A stretch of 6,001 bases of DNA from JBDTLH01 sp039934875 (lineage in GTDB: Bacteria; Acidobacteriota; Terriglobia; Terriglobales; Acidobacteriaceae): positions 1-6,001 of the forward strand of contig JBDTLH010000232.1 in the NCBI GenBank assembly GCA_039934875.1, given 5' to 3'. Position numbers and translations under genes: made by a program. The notes beneath the pieces are model-generated. The model saw only the letters and a list, made by a program, of their open reading frames with translations, did no database searches and had not been told where the DNA came from. Positions 1 to 5,667 of this stretch are shown here, one piece after another; within the stretch, counting starts at the first letter, position 1, and each line of letters begins with the position of its first letter.

Positions 1-53
1 CAGGTCGAATCGATGGTTGGTGGAGACGAAAACCTTTCCACCGAAAGATGATA

Positions 54-75
54 GATAGCGAGATAGCGAGATAGC
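54..75. repeat. 8-bp tandem repeat (GATAGCGA), about 2.75 copies
   Basis: Two perfect copies of GATAGCGA (54-61, 62-69) are followed by a partial GATAGC (70-75), and a related GATAGAT precedes them. The array ends three bases before the ATG of the next ORF and occupies the place where a ribosome binding site would be expected. It contains TAG triplets, so no coding frame passes cleanly through it. I cannot tie it to a known repeat family. It could be simple slippage or the edge of a small repeat element like the heptamer array further along. Confidence 0.6.
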
Positions 76-78
76 CAG

Positions 79-426
79 ATGAGTATTGGTCCTCAACCGC
101 AGCTGGCAAAGCGCAAAACCTTTCCCGCAAGAGCAAAATGGCGCTCCTTTAAACCCCAAGAGCGCTACAGGGAAATTATGCGCTTGACAACGCCTTCCCT
201 CTTATCGATGGGCCACCTGCTCATTTCCAAGGTCTTTGATGGCGAGCATTATTTCTTGCTCGAACCCATCGGAGAGGGCAAAACTCGCCTGATGCAAGGC
301 GAAAAGTTCTCAGGCCTTCTTGTCGGTCTCTTGAGCGGAACACTATCTGCGACGGAAGCAGGTTTCAAGGCCATGAATACCGCTCTCAAGCGGGAGTCCG
401 AACGGAGTGGAAGTCCCAACGGCTAG
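79..426 (+). CDS. SRPBCC-domain (START-like) protein, N-terminally truncated or decayed
   Basis: The 115-aa ORF resembles the C-terminal half of small SRPBCC (polyketide cyclase / AHSA1-like) proteins, which form a helix-grip ligand-binding fold. The recognisable stretch runs from about residue 44 to 110: GHLL, then FDGEHYFLLEP, then TRLMQGEKFSGLL, then the C-terminal helix GFKAMNTALK. Full-length relatives are usually about 140-150 aa, so roughly the first half of the fold is missing. Residues 1-43 are basic and do not look like the family. The ATG at 79 has no clear Shine-Dalgarno sequence and follows a short tandem repeat. Another phase reads Tyr-Arg-Trp just before MGHLL, hinting at a frameshift. 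I infer a decaying gene or pseudogene; a shortened functional protein cannot be excluded. The ligand is unknown. Confidence 0.55.
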   Translation: MSIGPQPQLAKRKTFPARAKWRSFKPQERYREIMRLTTPSLLSMGHLLISKVFDGEHYFLLEPIGEGKTRLMQGEKFSGLLVGLLSGTLSATEAGFKAMNTALKRESERSGSPNG

Positions 427-486
427 ACCGTGCTCCCTTGCTCAGCGAGAAATTCAACCTGACCCACTACCGGCAATCTCTCGCGC

Positions 487-516
487 GTGACAATCCCCGC
501 CTTCATGCCCTACGAT
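487..516 (+). promoter_or_regulatory. weak candidate sigma-70 promoter for metG
   Basis: GTGACA (487-492, five of six matches to TTGACA) and TACGAT (511-516, four of six to TATAAT) are separated by 18 bp. They lie in the 163-bp gap before metG. A start near 523 would give a leader of about 67 nt. The match is by eye and such boxes arise by chance, so this is only a candidate. The rest of the gap (427-589) shows no other convincing feature. Confidence 0.3.
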
Positions 517-567
517 TGAAGTTTACGTTTCAAGCGCATCCAAGCTGCGTCTAGCTGGTTTCCTTCT

Positions 568-573
568 AGGAAG
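568..573 (+). promoter_or_regulatory. possible ribosome binding site of metG
   Basis: AGGAAG is the only purine-rich Shine-Dalgarno-like stretch before the metG ATG at 590. The gap is 16 nt, longer than the usual 5-10. The start itself is fixed by homology, because the protein begins SQGKFYLTTPIYYVNA as the family does. Confidence 0.35.
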
Positions 574-589
574 ATCGGGTCCCACAAAG

Positions 590-2683
590 ATGAGTCAGGG
601 CAAGTTCTACCTCACCACGCCAATTTATTATGTCAACGCACGCCCGCACATCGGGCACGCCTACACCACCATCGCCTGCGACGCGGTCGCGCGCCGGCAG
701 CGCATGTTGGGCAAAGACGTATTCTTCCTGACCGGCACCGACGAGCACGGACAGAAGATCGAGCGCTCCGCTGCCGCGGCGGGCAAGACGCCGCAGCAAT
801 TTGCCGACGAGGTCTCCCAGGAGTTCCGCAAGCTGTGGGAGCGCATGGGCATTACCTACGACAAATTCATCCGCACCACCGACGACGAGCACAAGCGCGG
901 GGTGCAGCAGATGTTCCGCGCCCTGCAGCAAAACGGGCACATTTACAAAGGAACATACACCGGCCAATACTGCACTTACGATGAACTCTATGTGGATTCC
1001 GTCGGGCCGGGCGAACCGTGCCCGGAATGCGGACGTCCCACGGAGACGGTAAGCGAAGAGAACTATTACTTTAAGCTATCCGCAATGCAGGCGCCGTTGC
1101 TCGCCTATTTCGAGCAGCATCCGGGATTCATACAGCCGGAGGCGCGCCGCAACGAAGTGATTGCATTCGTCAGAAGCGGATTGCGCGACCTCTCCATCAC
1201 GCGCAGCAGTTTCAGTTGGGGCATTCCCGTCCCCGACGACCCCAAACATGTTATTTACGTCTGGCTGGATGCGCTCTGCAATTACCTCACGGCCGTCGGC
1301 TACGGCGCGCCCGCGGACGACGCCATCGGCAATGCGCTCAAGCGTTTCTGGCCCGCCGACCTGCACATGATCGGCAAAGAGATCGTGCGCTTTCACTGCG
1401 TTTATTGGCCGGCGTTTCTGCTCGCGGCGGAGGTCTCATTGCCCAGGCAAATCATCGCCCACGGATGGATACTCTTTGAGGAGAGCAAGATGTCGAAGTC
1501 GCGCGGCAACGTCGTGCGCACGGAAACCATCCTCGACGTGCTCGACTCCGACGCGCTGCGTTATTTTTTGTTGCGCGAGATCGTCTTCGGCCAGGACGGA
1601 TCATTCAGCTTCGATGCGCTGGTGCAGCGCTTCAACTCCGATCTGGCCAACGACTACGGGAACGCGGTCAGCCGCACCTTGCAGATGATGACCCGCTACT
1701 TCAAGGGCGAGGTGCCCTATCCCTCGTCGGGGCTTGCCAAGCGGCCGGCGGACGAAGTCGTGCACAAGGCGGCGGAGGCGGCGATTGCGCAATTCGCGCA
1801 ACAGTTCGATGCTTATCATTTCTCTCGCGCCCTGGAGACTGCGTGGAGCGTGGTCGCCGTCGTCAACCGTTACCTGGTGGAGAATGAGCCGTGGGCGCTC
1901 GCCGATAAGACCGGCGAAGAGGACCGCGCGCGCCTCGCCACTATTCTCTATACCAGCGCCGAGGCGCTGCGCATCGTCACCGCGCTGGTGCATCCGGTGC
2001 TGCCCGATGCCACAGCAAAGATATGGGCGCAATTCGGGTTGAAAAATATCGCCAGGTTCGACATCAATAGCTTGCGCTGGGGACAGCTCGAACTGGGCGC
2101 GAAGCTGGGTGAGATTAAACCCATCTTTCCTCGCGCCGACAAAACCGCAATCGAAAGGATGCAAAGTTTGGAGCAACAACGAATAAAGGCAGCGATAAGC
2201 ACTGAAGCCGAAATCGTGACCGAGGCTGCGGCGAACCCCTCCGCTGAAAAGGCCACGCTGGAGCAGACCGCTGCGCCTCTCCAGCCCCAGCACGTCACGC
2301 AAGCCGTAGGTGCGGCGCCTGCCATGGAGACGGTCGCGGGCACGAATGCCGCAGAGAAGATCAGCATCGACGATTTCGCAAAGGTGGAACTGCGGGTTGC
2401 GCAGATCACAGTCGCGGAGAAGGTAAAGGGCGCGGACAAGCTGCTGCGCCTCGAAGTCGATCTCGGCTACGAGCAGCGCCAGATCGTCGCCGGCATAGCC
2501 AAAGCTTACGATCCCGAATCGCTGATCGGACGCAAGGTCGTGATCGTCGCTAACCTCGCGCCCCGCAAACTGCGCGGTCTGGAATCGAACGGCATGATCG
2601 TCGCCGCTTCCTTGGGAGAAGAGGGCAGGCCGGTGTTGGCGGGGTTCTTAGAGGATGTGGAGATTGGAGCGAGGCTGAAGTAA
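590..2683 (+). CDS. metG: methionyl-tRNA synthetase with C-terminal tRNA-binding domain
   Basis: This cytosolic class I aminoacyl-tRNA synthetase charges tRNA-Met with methionine using ATP, for both initiation and elongation. The 697 aa are full length for the form with a fused C-terminal domain. Seen in order: Rossmann catalytic start with HIGH at 20-23; the connective-peptide zinc knuckle around C128, D131, C144 and C147; FSWGIPVP and YVWLDAL; KMSKS at 300-304; an alpha-helical anticodon-binding domain containing NRYLVENEPW (426-435); an Ala/Glu/Gln-rich, probably disordered linker (about 535-590); and a Trbp111-like OB-fold tRNA-binding domain (about 593-697), with ELRV, KLLRLEVDLG and NLAPRKLRGLES. 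One oddity is an Asp where many zinc-binding MetRSs have the second Cys. The stop codon TAA (2681-2683) is the first triplet of the inverted repeat that follows. tatD, a common metG neighbour, lies beyond the inserted unit. Confidence 0.98.
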   Translation: MSQGKFYLTTPIYYVNARPHIGHAYTTIACDAVARRQRMLGKDVFFLTGTDEHGQKIERSAAAAGKTPQQFADEVSQEFRKLWERMGITYDKFIRTTDDEHKRGVQQMFRALQQNGHIYKGTYTGQYCTYDELYVDSVGPGEPCPECGRPTETVSEENYYFKLSAMQAPLLAYFEQHPGFIQPEARRNEVIAFVRSGLRDLSITRSSFSWGIPVPDDPKHVIYVWLDALCNYLTAVGYGAPADDAIGNALKRFWPADLHMIGKEIVRFHCVYWPAFLLAAEVSLPRQIIAHGWILFEESKMSKSRGNVVRTETILDVLDSDALRYFLLREIVFGQDGSFSFDALVQRFNSDLANDYGNAVSRTLQMMTRYFKGEVPYPSSGLAKRPADEVVHKAAEAAIAQFAQQFDAYHFSRALETAWSVVAVVNRYLVENEPWALADKTGEEDRARLATILYTSAEALRIVTALVHPVLPDATAKIWAQFGLKNIARFDINSLRWGQLELGAKLGEIKPIFPRADKTAIERMQSLEQQRIKAAISTEAEIVTEAAANPSAEKATLEQTAAPLQPQHVTQAVGAAPAMETVAGTNAAEKISIDDFAKVELRVAQITVAEKVKGADKLLRLEVDLGYEQRQIVAGIAKAYDPESLIGRKVVIVANLAPRKLRGLESNGMIVAASLGEEGRPVLAGFLEDVEIGARLK

Positions 2684-2699
2684 GCAATAAGCAATAAGT
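2681..2699 (+). repeat. left arm of 19-bp inverted repeat
   Basis: TAAGCAATAAGCAATAAGT is the exact reverse complement of 3089-3107. It holds two GCAATAA heptamers (2684-2690, 2691-2697), and the preceding GAAGTAA (2677-2683) differs from GCAGTAA, the complement of the other right-side unit, by one base. The first three bases are the stop codon of metG. Confidence 0.9.
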
Positions 2700-2726
2700 A
2701 AAATCACGACTCAGAATAGGTTTCAG

Positions 2727-3086
2727 TTGAAAGATTTTAGGACTCTTACCGTTTGGGAGAAATCGCACGCCCTGACACTTATTGCGTACAAGGTCACGCA
2801 GGGGTTCCCAACCGATGAACGTTTCGGTTTGACATCGCAGATTAGACGTTCAAGCGCATCAATCGCAACAAATATTGCGGAAGGTTGCGGTCGTCAAGGC
2901 AATGCTGAATTTAAGCGATTTTTGCAACTCGCGATGGGGTCGGCCACTGAACTCGACTATCAGTTCCTGCTTTCGCGCGACCTTGGCTACCTGACCTCTC
3001 CATCTCATACGGAGATTGAAATGCGAGTTCTGGAGGTGAAGCGAATGCTCTCAACTCTCATTCGAAAAGTGCACACTGAACGGTAG
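2727..3086 (+). CDS. four-helix-bundle protein, S23 / 23S rRNA intervening-sequence protein family
   Basis: This 119-aa protein has the family hallmarks: an N-terminal FRTLTVWEKSHAL (W10), then FGLTSQIRRSSASIATNIAEG (33-53, split here as FGLTSQIRRS and SASIATNIAEG), GR (55-56), EFKRFL (61-66), GSATELDYQ (71-79), and a last helix ending in MLSTLIRKV. Family members are usually about 115-125 aa, so it looks complete. They fold as four-helix bundles that form homopentamers; relatives include the ORFs in 23S rRNA intervening sequences and the Avd accessory protein of diversity-generating retroelements. The molecular role outside those settings is not known. There is no reverse transcriptase or template repeat here. 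The start is TTG at 2727, with a weak AGG six bases upstream; an in-frame TAA at 2688-2690 and no upstream ATG, GTG or TTG make it the best choice. The inverted repeat closely flanks both ends. Confidence 0.88.
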   Translation: MKDFRTLTVWEKSHALTLIAYKVTQGFPTDERFGLTSQIRRSSASIATNIAEGCGRQGNAEFKRFLQLAMGSATELDYQFLLSRDLGYLTSPSHTEIEMRVLEVKRMLSTLIRKVHTER

Positions 3087-3088
3087 CA

Positions 3089-3107
3089 ACTTATTGCTTA
3101 TTGCTTA
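3089..3107 (+). repeat. right arm of 19-bp inverted repeat
   Basis: ACTTATTGCTTATTGCTTA is the perfect reverse complement of 2681-2699. It begins two bases after the TAG stop of the S23-family gene and overlaps the first heptamers of the array. In a transcript the two arms could pair into a 19-bp stem with about 389 nt, including the gene, in the loop. Confidence 0.9.
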
Positions 3108-3160
3108 TTGCTTACTGCTTACTGCTTACTGCTTATTGCTTACTGCTTACTGCTTACTGC
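3091..3160 (+). repeat. heptamer tandem array, ten copies of TTAYTGC
   Basis: Ten uninterrupted 7-bp units: TTATTGC at units 1, 2, 3 and 7, and TTACTGC at units 4, 5, 6, 8, 9 and 10. Units 3-6 (3105-3132) and 7-10 (3133-3160) are identical 28-bp blocks, so the array grew at least once by block duplication. The forward strand has no stop in any frame and would encode a repeating hydrophobic LLLTAYC peptide; the reverse strand meets TAA every 21 nt in each frame. It ends five bases before the tatD ATG. Confidence 0.95.
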
Positions 3161-3165
3161 TTGCC

Positions 3166-4017
3166 ATGTACACCGACTCCCACGCCCATCTCGACTCTTC
3201 CCAATTCGCCGTCGACCGCGATGCCGTGCTCTTGCGCGCCCATGAGGTGGGGGTCAGCCGAATCCTGACCATCGGCAATGGCGACGGTCCCGCCACCATG
3301 GACTGCGCTCTCAAGATCGCTGCCGAAGTGGCACAGAAAAGAGAAGCGGGCGAGCCACTGCCGCGGGTATTTGCCTCCGCTGGAATTCATCCCCACGATG
3401 CTAAGCTGCTCGACGATCCAGCGCGTGCAACGATGCGTTCGCTCGCCGCCGACTTAAACATCATCGCCTGGGGAGAGATCGGCCTCGATTACCACTACAA
3501 CCATTCGCCAAGAGAGGTGCAGCAGCAGGCGTTCAATGAACAGCTGCAGCTCGCGGCGGAGTTCGATTTGCCCATCATCATTCACTGCCGACCGACTGAC
3601 GGGAGCAGTGACGCCTTCGATGATCTCTTTCGCCTGCTGCAACAGCACTGGCAGGGCCGCCGCGGTATTCTACACTGCTTCACCGGAGGAGTGGCCGAAG
3701 CCCGCACCGCACTTGATCTAGGATTCATACTTTCTTTCGCGGGCAATGTCAGCTTTCCCAAGATGCCGCAGATACGCGAGGCAGCCGCGTTCGTGCCCCG
3801 CGATAGATTCTTGGTTGAAACCGATTGCCCCTATCTCTCGCCGGTCCCGCTGCGCGGCAAGCGCAATGAGCCCGCATTCGTTGTCCAAACGGCCGCCCAC
3901 GTTGGCGGGCTTCGCGGCATCTCAGGCGAAGAGGCGGGGGAGCAAGCGACCGCGAACTTCCTCAGCTTTTTCCAATCGTATAGACGCATCCAAGCAATTT
4001 GTCCCGAAGGATTTTGA
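3166..4017 (+). CDS. tatD: TatD-family metal-dependent hydrolase (3'-5' DNase type)
   Basis: This 283-aa TIM-barrel amidohydrolase-superfamily protein belongs to the TatD/YcfH/YabD group, cytoplasmic metal-dependent nucleases linked to DNA repair or degradation; it is not a Tat transport component despite the name. Metal ligands can be read directly: DSHAHLD (H6, H8), GEIGLDYH (E104), IIHCRP (H140), LHCFTG (H170) and VETDCPYL (D220), ending in the usual SPVPLRGKRNEP and an ATANFLSFF helix. Relatives are usually about 255-270 aa. I chose the ATG at 3166 because MYTDSHAHLD is where the family begins. The open frame extends back to a TTG at 3094, but those 24 residues are translated heptamer repeat. 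No Shine-Dalgarno sequence is visible before 3166. Expression probably depends on read-through from upstream or on a non-SD start. The stop lies in a short direct repeat before yajQ. Confidence 0.94.
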   Translation: MYTDSHAHLDSSQFAVDRDAVLLRAHEVGVSRILTIGNGDGPATMDCALKIAAEVAQKREAGEPLPRVFASAGIHPHDAKLLDDPARATMRSLAADLNIIAWGEIGLDYHYNHSPREVQQQAFNEQLQLAAEFDLPIIIHCRPTDGSSDAFDDLFRLLQQHWQGRRGILHCFTGGVAEARTALDLGFILSFAGNVSFPKMPQIREAAAFVPRDRFLVETDCPYLSPVPLRGKRNEPAFVVQTAAHVGGLRGISGEEAGEQATANFLSFFQSYRRIQAICPEGF

Positions 4018-4052
4018 ACCAGGCACTGCGAACAGCAAATTTGAACCAGGCA
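4013..4052 (+). repeat. 13-bp direct repeat at the tatD-yajQ junction
   Basis: TTTGAACCAGGCA occurs at 4013-4025 and again at 4040-4052, 27 bp apart start to start. The first copy contains the tatD TGA stop (4015-4017). It looks like a degenerate local tandem duplication; the remaining 14 bases of each unit match poorly. Confidence 0.75.
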
Positions 4053-4056
4053 GCAG

Positions 4057-4063
4057 AAAGGAA
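4057..4063 (+). promoter_or_regulatory. ribosome binding site that sets the yajQ start
   Basis: AAAGGAA lies four bases before the ATG at 4068, a good Shine-Dalgarno match. It supports that start over the in-frame TTG at 3999, which would overlap the end of tatD and add 23 residues unlike the family. Confidence 0.7.
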
Positions 4064-4067
4064 CCGC

Positions 4068-4571
4068 ATGGCAGCAGCAGAAAACAGTTTCGATGTGGCG
4101 AGCAAAGTTGACCTTCAGGAGGTCAAGAACGCCGTGGACCAGGCCAACAAAGAGGTTCATACCCGCTTCGATCTTAAGGACTCGAAATCCACCATCGAGT
4201 TCGATGGCAAAGAGAAGCTCACTCTCGCCTCCGCAGACGAGTACACGCTAAAATCCGTCACTGACATCCTGCACAATAAGCTGGTGAAGCGCGGGATCTC
4301 TTTGAAGGGGCTCAAGACTGGCGCGCTCATTCCCGGCTCTCACAACAGCGTTCGTCAGGAGATCACCTTGCAGCAGGGCATCCCCTCGGAGAAGGCGAAA
4401 GAGATTGTGAAGGCGATCAAAGACTCGAAGCGCAAGGTGCAGGCATCCATTCAGGGTGACACGGTGCGCGTCAGCGGCAAAGATCGCGACGATCTGCAAG
4501 CCGTGATCGCATTGCTCAAAGCGAAAGACTTCGGCATCGATATGCAGTTCACGAATTACCGCTCCTCCTGA
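4068..4571 (+). CDS. yajQ: YajQ family nucleotide-binding protein
   Basis: This 167-aa protein matches the usual YajQ length (about 160-168). Visible family blocks: SFDVASKVDLQEVKNAVDQA (7-26), TRFDLKDSK, DILHNKLVKRGI, LQQGIPSEKAKEIVKAIKDS, KVQASIQGDTVRVSGK and the closing DDLQAVIALLKAKDFG..QFTNYR. The fold is two ferredoxin-like (RRM-like) domains. Family members bind nucleotides or nucleic acid; a Xanthomonas member has been reported as a cyclic-di-GMP effector, and others were studied as phage- or tRNA/GTP-binding proteins, so the exact role here is open. It is cytosolic with no signal peptide. It lies 50 bp after tatD and 40 bp before the prenyl synthase on the same strand, so co-transcription is likely. 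Confidence 0.95.
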   Translation: MAAAENSFDVASKVDLQEVKNAVDQANKEVHTRFDLKDSKSTIEFDGKEKLTLASADEYTLKSVTDILHNKLVKRGISLKGLKTGALIPGSHNSVRQEITLQQGIPSEKAKEIVKAIKDSKRKVQASIQGDTVRVSGKDRDDLQAVIALLKAKDFGIDMQFTNYRSS

Positions 4572-4576
4572 GGAGC
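4561..4576 (+). terminator. short hairpin over the yajQ stop, weak terminator candidate
   Basis: GCTCCT and AGGAGC pair as a perfect 6-bp stem around a CCTG loop, and TTTA follows. The TGA stop of yajQ (4569-4571) lies partly in the loop. The T-run is only three bases, so strong intrinsic termination is doubtful. It may be an attenuator or simply chance, and the next gene on the same strand argues against full termination. Confidence 0.3.
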
Positions 4577-4611
4577 TTTAAGGCGAATAGCTAAGGTACA
4601 CTAGACGTTCT

Positions 4612-5601
4612 GTGAGCACTGCGGCCCCCATCTCGGCGAAAGAGGTCTTTGACCTGTTGCGCGACGACCTTCTCGCCATCGAGCAGGAGTTCGCCGGGGA
4701 TGCGGTCTCGAACGTCTCCGCGATCACCGACATCACCGAATATTTGCGTGGTGGCGGGGGCAAGCGTATCCGTCCTGCTCTGCTCCTGCTGGCAGCAAAA
4801 CTTTGCGGCTACGAGGGCAGCGGCGCAGTGCGGTTGGGCGCGGTGGTCGAGATGGTGCACACGGCGACACTGGTGCACGACGACATCATTGATGAGGCGC
4901 TCACCCGCCGCGGCCGCCCCGCCGCCAACACCCAATGGGGAAACTCAAAGTGCGTGCTGGCCGGCGACTGGCTCTATATGCAGGCCTTCAAGGTTGCTCT
5001 CGAAGAGCGCAACTTCCGCGTCCTCGATCTGCTCATCGGGCTCACCCAGCAGATGGTAGAGGGCGAGCTGTTGCAGATGGAGAAGCTGGGCAAATGCATC
5101 TCCGAGCGCGAGCATTTCGACCTTATTTTTCGCAAGACTGCGTGTCTATTCAGTATCTGCATGCAGCTCGGCGCCGTTCTCGCGGGAGCCAGCGATGACG
5201 AGATCGCTTGTTTGGGAGACTACGGGCGCAGCCTGGGCATGGCCTTTCAGATCACCGACGATGTGCTCGATCTTACGGCCTCCGAGGAGGTACTGGGCAA
5301 GCCGGTGGGCAGTGATCTACGTGAAGGCAAGGTGACGTTGTCGGTGATTCATGCACTGGAGCGCTGCACCGGCGACGAGCGCGCGGCCATCGAATCAGTT
5401 TTGAACGATGCCCGCTTCCACTCCGGCGTCCACGCGAAATTGTTGGCGATCCTGGAGCGCTACGGATCGCTCGATTACGCCAACCGCCGCGCCGCCGAAT
5501 ACGCCGAAGCCGCGCGCCGCGCCTTGTCGAGCTTCCCTGATACCGAGATCAAGCGCGCATTATTGTGGGCGCCTGACTACGTGGTCGAGCGCGAGAAATA
5601 A
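4612..5601 (+). CDS. all-trans polyprenyl diphosphate synthase, long-chain type (IspB/HepT-like)
   Basis: This 329-aa class I isoprenyl diphosphate synthase condenses isopentenyl diphosphate onto an allylic diphosphate, most likely to make the side chain of a respiratory quinone. Seen: GGGGKRIRP (47-55) for substrate binding; the first Asp-rich motif DDIID (90-94) in HTATLVHDDIIDEA; LAGDWLYMQAF; MVEGELLQM; the second motif FQITDDVLD with D216, D217 and D220; and GKPVGSDLREGKVTL. The small residues before the first motif (HTATLVHDD) match octaprenyl/heptaprenyl-type enzymes rather than short-chain GGPP or FPP synthases; product length is inferred, not certain. The start is GTG at 4612; AAGG at 4593-4596 is a poor, distant Shine-Dalgarno candidate, so the start is less certain than the rest. 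It appears to be the last gene of the plus-strand cluster. Confidence 0.93.
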   Translation: MSTAAPISAKEVFDLLRDDLLAIEQEFAGDAVSNVSAITDITEYLRGGGGKRIRPALLLLAAKLCGYEGSGAVRLGAVVEMVHTATLVHDDIIDEALTRRGRPAANTQWGNSKCVLAGDWLYMQAFKVALEERNFRVLDLLIGLTQQMVEGELLQMEKLGKCISEREHFDLIFRKTACLFSICMQLGAVLAGASDDEIACLGDYGRSLGMAFQITDDVLDLTASEEVLGKPVGSDLREGKVTLSVIHALERCTGDERAAIESVLNDARFHSGVHAKLLAILERYGSLDYANRRAAEYAEAARRALSSFPDTEIKRALLWAPDYVVEREK

Positions 5602-5611
5602 GTCCTTGTAG

Positions 5612-5631
5612 CGCCGGCATTCCTGCTGGCG
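5612..5631. terminator. GC-rich hairpin between convergent genes, possible bidirectional terminator or REP-like palindrome
   Basis: CGCCGGC (5612-5618) and GCTGGCG (5625-5631) form a 7-bp stem with one G-T pair around an ATTCCT loop. It lies in the 66-bp gap between the prenyl synthase and the minus-strand membrane protein. Neither side has a T-run, so Rho-independent termination is not shown. The position suits a stem that limits convergent transcription, or one copy of a dispersed palindromic repeat. Confidence 0.4.
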
Positions 5632-5667
5632 GTCATCTCTCTCCCGATCAATTTCGTTCAGAGCGCC

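Larger units (their letters stand above)
2681..3160 (+). mobile_element. candidate insertion unit: S23-family gene inside a 19-bp inverted repeat with heptamer array
   Basis: A four-helix-bundle S23-type gene (2727-3086) is bracketed by a perfect 19-bp inverted repeat (2681-2699 and 3089-3107). The right copy continues as ten 7-bp units to 3160. The whole unit fills the space between the metG stop and the tatD start. By eye it is less GC-rich than its neighbours. S23-family proteins are known from intervening sequences in 23S rRNA genes, whose ends pair into a stem. Calling this unit mobile is inference: no transposase or recombinase is encoded and no empty site can be seen here. Confidence 0.5.

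Noticed and set aside
19..42. Hairpin GGTGGA / TCCACC
   Set aside because: A 6-bp stem with a 12-nt loop and no T-run is expected by chance.
1..51. 3' end of an upstream gene
   Set aside because: All three forward frames are open here (stops at 49-51 and beyond) and the 16 or so residues are too few to identify, so no frame can be chosen.
427..553. Open frame continuing past the SRPBCC stop in another phase
   Set aside because: No start codon context, no recognisable protein, and it extends back as a shadow of the SRPBCC frame.
566..967. 133-codon minus-strand open frame over the metG start
   Set aside because: Antisense shadow of the MetRS catalytic domain with no recognisable protein features.
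1601..2302. 233-codon open frame on the minus strand inside metG
   Set aside because: It lies fully antisense to a clear MetRS, the translation resembles no family I know, and long antisense frames are common in GC-rich genes.
2681..3160. CRISPR array or diversity-generating retroelement
   Set aside because: The 7-bp units are contiguous with no spacers, and there is no reverse transcriptase, template/variable repeat pair or cas gene despite the Avd-like fold of the protein.
3094..3165. 24-residue N-terminal extension of TatD beginning at TTG 3094
   Set aside because: It is translated heptamer repeat, unlike any TatD N-terminus; homology begins exactly at the ATG at 3166. It is kept only as a speculative alternative start in the findings.
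3999..4067. Longer YajQ start at TTG 3999
   Set aside because: It overlaps the tatD end, encodes part of the 13-bp direct repeat, and a good AAAGGAA ribosome site precedes the ATG at 4068.
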